64,000 bases of DNA. Source: Phoronis australis. Lineage: Eukaryota; Phoronida; Phoronidae. How positions within the stretch are numbered: position 1 is the first letter of the stretch; every line of letters begins with the position of its first letter. The notes beneath the pieces are model-generated. The model was given only the letters and a program-made list of their open reading frames with translations, searched no databases and was not told where the DNA came from. The position numbers were made by a program, and so were the translations under genes. The stretch lies in NCBI GenBank assembly GCA_002633005.1, contig NMRA01000208.1, positions 411,606-475,605 of the forward strand, in the 5' to 3' direction. Shown one piece after another: positions 10,631 to 19,637 of the stretch.

Positions 10631-11994
10631 CTTGTATAAATATAGGTTATACAACGTACGTGTTTGTACCAGTGGTTATTATGTCGAGATTCGTGATATG
10701 CAAAAGTATTTGAACGGGGGCGAAATAATTGTATGAGCTTTTGCTTCAGTTTCAGTACAAACTGAGGTTGTCTTAATTAGCGAATTAATTAACCTAAGTA
10801 AGTATGGCATTTATTGAAATTTTCGTTCTCGGTAGGGGAGACTAGGGTGAGTTGGATCACCTAACTCTTGCACACTTTAAAACACATAGAGATTTTCTGA
10901 ATCATTGCGGCACTTGTTGAATATCAAAATGTCTAAGTTTAGGAGGGTTGAGCCAATTAACTTGAGCCGTGTGTCTCATTTTATTGTCCAATTAGTTAAC
11001 TAAATAATTTACGCTGGCCCAACAATTGAGATTGTGTTTAATAAAGTATATAGTATACTATCTCAATCTTTCATTATTCGTGCTTGGACAACTAAATTAG
11101 GGAGGCTTGTTTCTAGTTTTTCCTTGTTGTAGAAAAATATGATTGATTAATGACAAATGGCAAACTTTGTTCAAACACAAGGGTGAAAACTTTAAAGATA
11201 GGAGCCATAAAGCATTTTTATACATAACTGCTCTTCAAGACACAAATGTGTAGAAAACCGTGAGCTCAACTCTAGTTGACGGGGTGATCAAATGTCCATC
11301 GCATGCAGATGAGCTGAGTCACGTGACAAATATTTTTAACCACAACAGGTGGCGACACAGAGCGAGTTTTGGCTCCAGTTGACAATACAACTTTGTTGTT
11401 TAATGATCAATATTCAGTGTAAGATCCGTGCGCTATATTCACAACTCATGAAAATATGAGCCATGGACGAAAAGTGACTCAACTTACCCTGGTCTTACTT
11501 AATGATTAGGTTAAAATATGACGAATACCTGACATGTTTTAGTATTAACATTTCACGAAACCCAGCTTTACCTTTTTGAAACACGTAAAACCAGGGGAAC
11601 AGCCTTGACTAATTTTGTATGTTCATCCAGTTTTTGAAAGTTGTGGAATAACGGAAGATTGCTGATGTACTAAGAACTTAGCAGTATTACTAGGTTTTCA
11701 TATCTTTATTTTCCAGCTTTCAATACAATCAATGTGCGCTTGCAAAAGAATTGACTTCTAAGTTCTTGGAACTGCGATCTATCTTTTACCTGTTATTTCT
11801 GCACAATACATTTGAACTGCATTAGAACGAACCATTCCCAGAAATGGATGCAGGATTTTGAGTTGGGGGGGCAGGGCAGAGTATTTGAGTGCATTTGCAA
11901 CCCCGAACTACCAAATGGAGAATTTTAGGGGGCATGGTCCNCCCCCCCCCCCCCCCCCCATCCCCCACCCAAATCCGCCACTGATTCCGGGGCT
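10631..11994 (+). repeat. 1.37-kb dispersed repeat, copy B
   Basis: This is the partner of 841-2208, in direct orientation and nearly full-length, about 8.4 kb away. It contains the nested small element at 11839-11983, whose C-run includes an undetermined base at 11941. Start and end points coincide with those of copy A. Confidence 0.8.
11839..11983. mobile_element. Small poly-G/C miniature element nested in repeat copy B
   Basis: The left end CAGAAATGGATGCAGGAT and the right end, whose complement is CAGTGGCGGATTT, are an imperfect inverted pair. The element is flanked by ATTCC on both sides (11834-11838 and 11984-11988), consistent with a short target duplication. The long C-run at 11942-11959 abuts an N. 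Confidence 0.45.
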
Positions 11995-13395
11995 TTTCTA
12001 AAACGTTCGTTGTAATCCGCACACTCGACCCGGATTGTGTGAAGCTGAAAAGCCAGTATACGTAACACAGTTTGACTGTAGCTAATCGCCAGAAGATGGC
12101 GTACTGTGCTGACTGAGAAGAGGATCACAACTTATTTCAGGTTACGAGAAACTCTCACCCTGAGGACACAGTTTGGCCGACAAGGGGGATTTATTTTCTC
12201 ACTTTTCAACAAAGATATGTTGCACCAAATCGAGGCTTTTCCACGTTCAACTTATGTTCCATTGCTTGCACCGGATAAAATATGTCCTTGAAAGATTAGG
12301 AAAGGCCGTATTCTTGGCAATTGTTTCTGGGCAAAATTAGTGAGATTTTATTGCAGTTTTGGCGAAAGTGCCAAATTAGGTGCGCATAATAATTTACTTA
12401 TTTCAAATATACGGTAATGGTGCATTCAATTCGCGCACATCTCATTTCGCACACACAAAATGTTTGTAAATCAATATTTTGTCCCTCACTTATTTCGCAT
12501 GAAGCTATTTGATAGGAACTTCTTGCCTCATCTCATTCACGCAAGGTCAGTTTTATTCTTCAGAAATATCAAAGCAAAGTCTGTTGTAACGTTAATCCAC
12601 GTAACGCACACCTCTGTAATTGTGGTAATGATGTCTGAGTACTGCCTGCATATTCACCATTTAATTCATCCAAGCACACAGAATATGGGGTGAAAGGTGT
12701 GACCTCGGGAGTGTTGTGTGACTTAAAGCCGTACGCTCAGAGGAGCATTTCACAAACGATTGGATAAAGTGCCTTCGGTAGAACAGGATATATTGGCAAC
12801 CTGCAGGCCGCATTTCAATAAATTCACCCAACATTAGTTTGTTTGGTTTCTAAGTTTATTTCACACACTTCCGTCACTTAAGTATATTTAGTTTGTCACA
12901 CCCTTCAATCCCCAACTATTTGGAACTATGTTTAACATGTTTTGCAAGGGAAGAATATCCGTGTGTTAAATTTGTACAGAATAACATTTACATCATTAAT
13001 TCTGTAGGTGTGTTGCTACTAGCTGATCAGTGCAAGACGAAAGCTTGGTCACGCACATAAACAAGCGTGCTTCTGTCGAGTCGTTTTAATCCAATCAGTA
13101 GTTATGACTTGTGTCCAACTTTCTTTGTGTGTTTGGCAACAGGAACACAATGATGCAATTAAAATCGGCTTTAAGTGCTTACCTTGCTAGATTCCCTTAA
13201 AGCTACATTTCGCCGTTTCTATATGGCTAAAGACGAAAATCGACTCAGGCCTTCAACTCTCTTAAATTGGTTCTCATAATATTCTTTACAGTGACAGGGT
13301 TTTATTTTCATCACCAACTACAACATCGAAACTATCATCGGCTCAAGAAAACGGGTTTAGATTTCAATGGCGTTTTCCAATTAAGCCTTAAAAGG
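11995..13395. other. Non-coding stretch, nothing recognised
   Basis: No exon or repeat family was recognised. A YY1-like AAGATGGCG occurs near 12093, but there is no associated open frame beyond about 60 codons. Confidence 0.4.
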
Positions 13396-14590
13396 ACGTC
13401 AAACCCGGTTTTGATTTACTGACATGCTAAAAACGACTTTCCCATTCAATTCTCTAAACCAAAATAATGCTCTACAACCCCCGACAACCCTCAAAAGTTT
13501 GGACGGAAAATTGAAAACTCCTTTCAAAGTCTGCTAAACGGGCAAGCGTGACCTACGTCTTTAGCCAATTACACGGCAGCTGTGGGAAAAGACCACCTAC
13601 CAAGGACCATAATATCCAATCTGAGCAAAAACGGAGTATGAATTTTTAGTTGATTCCTACCTGTAACTTGGAAGGTTGAAGCCAATAATGCATTAGCAGG
13701 TGACAACGAGGATTGGTTGAAATCGTCAAAACAGGGTTTAGTGTACTGTTTACATTGCAAATTCGACAATGTTGCATGTATATATTGCATGTATATATTG
13801 CATGTATATATTGCATGTATATATTGCTTGTATATATTGCCTGTATATATTGCCTGTATATATTGCATGTATATATTGCATGTATATATTGCATGTATAT
13901 ATTGCCTGTATATATTGCATGTATATATTGCATGTATATATTGCATGTATATATTGCATGTATATATTGCCTGTATATATTGCATGTATATATTGCATGT
14001 ATGTATTGCCTGTATATATTGCATGTATATATTGCATGTATATATTGCGTGTATACATTGCGTGTATATATTGCATGTATACATTGCATGTATATATTGC
14101 ATGTATATATTGCATGTATACATTGCGTGTAACTTGAACTGACGGTTAATTTGGGAAAAATCAAGATCGCGTGAGCGTATTAATATTTCTAAAACCTAAA
14201 GCACTTATGTTAAGAATTCCACCATTGACAGCTATAAACAGGGCTTGTATTGATGACCACCACAACCAATCTTCGTTCCATCACCTTCTGATGCATGACT
14301 GGCGCCAACCTTCCAAGTTAAAGGCAGGAATCAACTAAAAACTCATACACCCTATCTCGCAAGTTGGATATTACGGTCCTTCAGTTGGTAGATGGTCTTT
14401 TCCCAAAGTTGCCGTGTAAATTGCTGAAAGTCACGCTTGCCCATTTAGCCGACTTTGAAATGAGTTTTCAAATGTTCCTCAAAACCTTTGAGGGTTGTGA
14501 AGGTTACAAAGCATTATTTTGATTCTGAGAACTAGTTGTGGAATGTCGTTTTTAGTATCTGTTACAAGGCCAAAGCCGGGTTTGACATCC
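13396..14590. mobile_element. Fold-back (long inverted repeat) element with a minisatellite in its loop
   Basis: The left arm (about 13396-13740) and the right arm (about 14225-14590) are inverted copies of each other. For example, GGTTGATTCCTACCTGTAACTTGG-type sequence near 13652 is mirrored near 14310, and GGCAAGCGTGACC near 13541 is mirrored near 14430. A third single arm lies at 3765-4055. The loop consists of a 13-bp minisatellite and about 90 bp of unique sequence. No transposase was seen, so this looks like a non-autonomous fold-back element. Confidence 0.7.
13772..14131. repeat. 13-bp minisatellite, about 28 units
   Basis: The unit is TTGCATGTATATA, with variants mainly at the fifth base (A, C, T or G) and some TATACA forms near the right end. 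Because 13 is not a multiple of 3 and the unit lacks stops in several frames, it generates long artificial ORFs on both strands. None of these is a gene. Confidence 0.97.
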
Positions 14591-14923
14591 TTTTAAGTAA
14601 CCGATGAGAAAAATATATCACTTGAATCTCTTTGCAAAAGCACATGTATTCTTCCCTGAACAAAGACAATATCACGAATTTCAGCCTTTTAATACGCATT
14701 TGCTTCATTTACCATCAATTTCCATAAGTTTATCAAGCAACTGTAACTTTCTACAAACCACTGAATAAATCCTACGTTGAAACCCACGTCGGTCGAGACA
14801 GCAACTCGAGCGGTTTGCGTACCGTGAAATCTGCCGCAATGATCAATGACACCCTGCAATTGTAGGGAATTACATCGCCACTGAACGTCACCCGAGGGGT
14901 TATTCATCTTGACAAGGTACCGG
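14591..14923. other. Unassigned segment with a minus-strand open frame
   Basis: The minus frame 14937-14689 (82 codons) has a balanced composition and reads through the MITE boundary. It resembles no family I know and lacks clear splice signals. It could be a decayed exon or a repeat fragment. Confidence 0.25.
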
Positions 14924-15161
14924 CAGGCGTGTACCAAAAATTGCTCAGAGACCCCCTATTGCGGGTGCCAGGTCTGTGAGTAAATCCTACGCCCTTTTGC
15001 GGGGGTAGGAAGACGGGCAGTGCGTCTTTTGTGGATCTTAAGCAAATGCAGTGTACCTTTTGCAGGGACGAAGTGGAAATTTAGGGACCTATTGGACCCC
15101 GCGCGTCCGCAAAAACTTACTGAAAAAGTACCGCCTACCTGCAATTTTTGGTACACGCCTG
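14924..15161. mobile_element. 238-bp MITE with perfect 20-bp terminal inverted repeats
   Basis: The left end CAGGCGTGTACCAAAAATTG (14924-14943) is exactly complementary to the right end CAATTTTTGGTACACGCCTG (15142-15161). The interior is shared with the truncated copy at 2216-2430. No coding capacity was seen. Target duplications are not obvious. Confidence 0.8.
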
Positions 15162-15745
15162 CGGGCGCCTGTGTCAATATAAGTGACCCACTGGGATGCC
15201 ACAAACTGCTAAGTTATCAGACCCATCATAAACACACTTAAGGGCTTAAAATTACTTTTTAAATTATCCTTTTGAAAGTTTTTAAATAGCTCATTTGAAT
15301 AGTTTGTGAAAAGTACACGTGTTTAAGTTTTTGAACTTTGAAAATCAGAACAAGAAATGCAACTTTTCACCTAAAACTTTTGAACAATGTTGCCAGTATT
15401 CTGCTTCTTATTAATTCTGCTGGGTGTGCAACATAATTGGGCCAATTACCAAACCAGCAGGCAGCAGTTGGATTTTGAGGTAAGCTAAGTGTCATGTACA
15501 ATTCTTGGCATGCAACTGCAGGTAAACCCCCAATCGGTGTGACCCAACAACAAAATACAAAATCCTGTTTCCTGAGAATAAACATCATCATAATTTTAGC
15601 GGACATGGTGCAAAAAATTCCAACGAATATAATAGAAAAAGAAAGACAAATGAAATCAAACGAGCACACCCCAGTGTGTATAATTATTAGAATACAGGGA
15701 AACTAAACAAAACATTAATTTTATTGAATCAATTATCAGTTAACA
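15162..15745. other. Intergenic stretch 3' of the hydrolase gene
   Basis: No gene was recognised. It ends near the AATAAA signal (minus strand) of the hydrolase gene. Confidence 0.4.
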
Positions 15746-15748
15746 TAA

Positions 15749-15754
15749 TTTATT
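15749..15754 (-). terminator. Candidate polyadenylation signal of the hydroxyisourate hydrolase gene
   Basis: TTTATT on the plus strand is AATAAA on the minus strand, about 390 bases after the stop codon. A second copy lies at 15720-15725. A 3' UTR of this length is plausible but not proven. Confidence 0.45.
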
Positions 15755-16145
15755 CAAAAAATGTCAGTTTGTAACATGCATTCCCTCCTGCGCATTACAG
15801 ATACTTCTTGTAGACTCCAGGTCCGTAGCCCAGCAGTAAATCCAATGATCAGGTTACAAAATTTGCGATTACAGGACCATTGACTATTCTTCAACAGTCC
15901 CCCTAGTATGATTCTCCAGTCTTCACCAATTTCCTGCTCTCCCGCCCTAGCTATCACTGTATCTACCGAGGTTGTCAACATGACTTTTCTCAGCTTCAGA
16001 ACTCCAATCAGTAATAATGGCCTTTTTATGAAAACGTCAATTACCACGACGACCATTCCTTGAAAATGTAGCCAGCCACGAGTCATTTCATGCCCATCAA
16101 TTGATCTGTGTCTCCAGCGAGTTGACTAACTCTCATAAGCAGCTA

Positions 16146-18154
16146 CTAGCTCCCCCTATAGGTGGAGTAACCAAAAGGACTAAGTAGTAGAGGGACGTGG
16201 TAATGCTGATTTGGATCTTCTATGGTAAAAACAACCTGAAAACAGGAAATGACATCAATCACTTTCAAACCAATTGTTATCACACATTGACCTTTTATAG
16301 ATAGTGTGAGATGTCATATAAACAAAGGATTGTGGGAAATTGTTCATCCAATTTTATATGATGTCCCAACTGAATTATGCTGCCACATTTGTGCTGTGTT
16401 AGATATATGCTGTGTAGAGATCGGATCACTTCACAGCCAAAAATTTGTCATAGATCCGAGTAAACAAATACATCAAACCTGCCCAAAATTGGAAAGGCCT
16501 CGAAATCTTCCTAAAAAAACTACTTGCAGCAGGAATATGTCAGCCAATATTCATAATGTTCCTCGAATCAAATTGAGAGACCAGTGCCAAAAACAGACTT
16601 GGAAACCTAAAAAATGGCCTCTATGTGGTACAGAATATGTTCAATCCATCCAAAAATGGGAAGACGTCTTCACTTTTTTTTTGCTAAATTTCATATGAAC
16701 TCCAAAGATACAGAGGCAAGGGCAAAAACAATTGCCACTAGGGAGCAGAGTAGCAGACCGATCGATCTGAAACATGTCACCTGTTGTCAGCTTCATAGAA
16801 ATACAATTCTGTCAAATCTCATTATCATCCTGCAGCTACAGTAGCAGATGTCCAGACAGAGATGATAGCAATATGCACCCACAAACGTTTAACGTGGGCT
16901 CATAAAACGAAATAACACAATCTTTTTTGACTTACATCAACAAACGGGTAAAATCCTTTCACACCGATCAGCTTGAAATAGTTGCCAGTATTAAAATGCA
17001 ATTTGTACGTAGCAGGCACAAATGTAGTACTTGAAATAAGTCCAGGGCATCGACCATCTGAATTGGTTTGACTGAAATAAAAAGTAAACAGAATGTTACT
17101 TGAAGACCTACACAGCGTTAATAAGGTCAAGCTGAACTAACAAACTTCAAATTGAAATTCATCAGGTTGGTGGAAAATCTTCCCGTCGAAGCAATCAACA
17201 AAATTCCTTCCTTTATCATTTGTAATCAAGAGTGCTTACTTGCCACATTAAACGAGAGTACGAAATTACTGATATGCAACCATAACAGATACAAGAGAAG
17301 TCTTTATTTTAAACATTGCCACTAGAGGGAGCAATGCCAGCTGCGCTCTCCTCAAAAGCAACATAATGCTAAACATCATGAAGATCCATTTACAAAATTT
17401 GGCGGAAATTGAGGCAGGCACACAAAGACCAACAAAATTGCCATGATTACTACAGGGCGCCACAGTAGATGGATCTGCATCAAAATTGATGGCCACTAGG
17501 TGGGGTAGAATTAGCCAAACCTGTCAGAAAATTGAAAGGCATTGTCACCTCTTAAATAGAAACCTATTTGCCAAATTTCATGAAAAACAATCAATATATG
17601 AAGATACAGAGGAAAGCATAAAAAATTAAAATTGCCACTAGGGGGTGCAGCGACGAGCGGTATGGTATGACATATGCCACCTGTTGTCGTTTTCTGACAG
17701 AAAAAAATCTGCCAATTTTGACAAAGATCCTACAAAGAGTTAAGGAGATTCAGCTGCAGACATGAGAAACTACTAAATCATTACCAGAAGTACCCAGAGT
17801 AGTCCGAAAATTGACGACTTTCAAACAAATTGACATCATATGGCTCTTTGGACAGCCAAATCAGGTATGCCTTTGCACACCTGATGTACACTTACATTTC
17901 CAAGCAAAAAATATTTTAGTCAATGCGGCAGCATGCTGAAATGATTATTTGCTTTTTTCAAAAATGTATGGCCTTCACATGCAGGCTTACTCATTTTGGT
18001 AATCAGGTAGAACACCAACTTTGACGATTTACCTTTTCGTAATTTGTTTCCACTGGCCTCCATCTTCAACAAATAAGGTGATCTCTAGCGACACTGCTGG
18101 CTGCCCTCTGGCCGTGTCCAGCACATGAGTTGTGAGCGGAGAGTTAGAAGACAT
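16146..18154 (-). CDS. URAH: 5-hydroxyisourate hydrolase (transthyretin-related protein), 3 exons, complete
   Basis: It hydrolyses 5-hydroxyisourate to OHCU, the second step of urate breakdown after uricase. Exons on the minus strand are 18154-18033, 17071-16936 and 16235-16146, with consensus GT-AG sites and continuous phase (122+136+90 nt), giving 115 residues, the normal family length. Diagnostic motifs are [14 protein letters not shown] (7-20, catalytic H10), NSDGRCPGL (44-52, R48), TYKLHF (62-67), [10 protein letters not shown] (80-89), [10 protein letters not shown] (97-106, H99) and the C-terminal tetrapeptide YRGS (112-115), which separates this enzyme from true transthyretins. All catalytic positions are intact. 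PATYK replaces the commoner PGTYK. A splice acceptor six bases before the ATG (exon edge 18160) implies an upstream exon. That exon could be 5' UTR or could add a peroxisomal PTS2 as in vertebrates; I did not find it. Confidence 0.95.
16430..17800 (+). repeat. Diverged tandem-like repeats with recurrent GCCACTAGGG motifs, in the hydrolase introns and flanks
   Basis: Two homologous blocks, about 16680-16850 and 17575-17765, share AGATACAGAGG, AATTGCCACTAGGG and CACCTGTTGTC in the same order. A third, looser block surrounds 17318. An inverted relative is at about 45290-45830. These are probably copies of one old dispersed repeat. They interrupt the minus-strand gene but do not overlap its coding exons; exon 2 lies between copies. 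Confidence 0.55.
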
Positions 18155-18160
18155 TACAGA

Positions 18161-19637
18161 CTGAAATAGACATTATGTAAATGCAATGCATTTTGGTATA
18201 CTTTGATACAGCTACACTCACTCATCAATCTATGTCAGTTACAAGTAAGTTGATATCAGGGATTTGTTGACCTGTCTCATCTGTGTTACTGCAACTCCAT
18301 CCGGATTGCTAATAGCATGCCTGACCACACAATAGACATATCCAAATTCTATAGAAACTTACGTCAAAGCCATTTTTTGCAAATTCTGCTTCAACCTATC
18401 TAAATTATAAAAGTCACATTATTGTATAGGTTAAATAGCAAAAAAGACATCTATTGAACATGAAACAGCTAAACAGACATTTGTAAGCTGTGCCTCAGTG
18501 ATTATTGCATTTTTGGGGTCTGAAAATCAACATATTGACCTTGTCACTCCGGCAATAACTGTACTTTATATTGGATGGTAGGCCAATCCAAAACTTTGGC
18601 AACGGAGAGTGTTAGCCACAAGCTCCTGTCTCAAATTCTAATATAATATGACAAGATTTTTTGGTTTCGGGTAACCCACATATTTACCATGACTTTTCTG
18701 TTAAATTGAATTCTAGTGGAGTTCTGGACTCAAACAGCTTGTATTACACGCATGTCATCGTGTTTACACTGAACTGCACAATCATGTGCAAAATCTTGCG
18801 TTTTGAATTTGGCTGATACATACGTTGAACTAGCAGCGTTGTGAATTTCTGGTTCCCCATGTGACGTACTATCCTATAGAGCCTCTCTTAATTGCCGTTA
18901 AGTGGCAATAACCTCTTGGGGAGCTGGTTTGGATGTTCATCTTTTATGCCTCAGTGGCCGTTCCCCATGCACTGACATCGTGAATTTTTCTACACTGTCA
19001 CACACAAAACTCAAAAGACAGAAAGCGAGTTACTCACTCACTCCCAAACTCCCTCCTCCCAAAGGTATGGGCTCCCTCCTCCCAAAGGTAAGGGTTTCCA
19101 TTCTCTGCGCAATGGGCCCTCCTGAGCGGCCTGTGTACACATAGGTACAGCATGTACCAAACCGCATGGGCATTTAAAAGTGAAAATTTACAAATTTCGG
19201 GGGTGGGCGGTAAGTCGAACATGGGCGCTAACTCGAACGAGTACGGTAGTACAGTGCAGAGTACAGCTGAGACAGGTTGCGACTAGTTGAGTGATGCCGG
19301 TCAACAAGTCAAAAGCCAAGGCAGTCTACTGTAGGCCTAGGAAGTCTAGGCTGTGCGGTTTTTCGTATTGCACTGAAAGTAAACCTACGTTTAACGCAAT
19401 GTGATTCTTAAGTATTCTTAATCTCTCTTCTGTCATAACGTCGACAATGAAACCATTTAAGTGGACAGAAGCGGCCGTTTCATTTCCAGAACTCCAACCA
19501 CCACTGCTCCAACTTCAGCAGCTTCTGCCAACCTAGCGGTTGATAACGAAACTATTAGACGGAAGAGAAGGAACGGAAGTCCGCGCGGAACTTTGCGGAA
19601 ATGACCGAACGTACGGACTGTTTTGACAACAGCCAAT
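18161..19637. promoter_or_regulatory. Shared upstream region between divergent hydrolase and LRR genes
   Basis: The first coding exon of the hydrolase points left from 18154 and that of the LRR gene points right from 19638, so their promoters lie between or near these points. The most promoter-like sequence is about 19440-19637, which is GC-richer than its surroundings and leads into the LRR exon. A SINE tail fragment lies at about 19090-19165. No TATA box stands out. Confidence 0.4.
19090..19170 (+). repeat. SINE tail fragment
   Basis: TGCGCAATGGGCCCTCCTGA followed by GCGGCCTGTGTACAC matches the tails of the SINE copies at 41140-41370 (plus) and 45172-45262 (minus). No head with A/B boxes is present next to it. 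Confidence 0.6.

Noticed and set aside
841-11994. A giant LTR retrotransposon with the 1.37-kb repeats as LTRs
   Set aside because: Ends are not TG...CA, no primer-binding site or gag/pol is present, and the interior holds LINE remnants and a GPCR gene.
13569-14164. Six long ORFs of MYILHVYIACIYC-type repeats on both strands
   Set aside because: They are translations of the 13-bp minisatellite; all frames are open because the unit has few stops.
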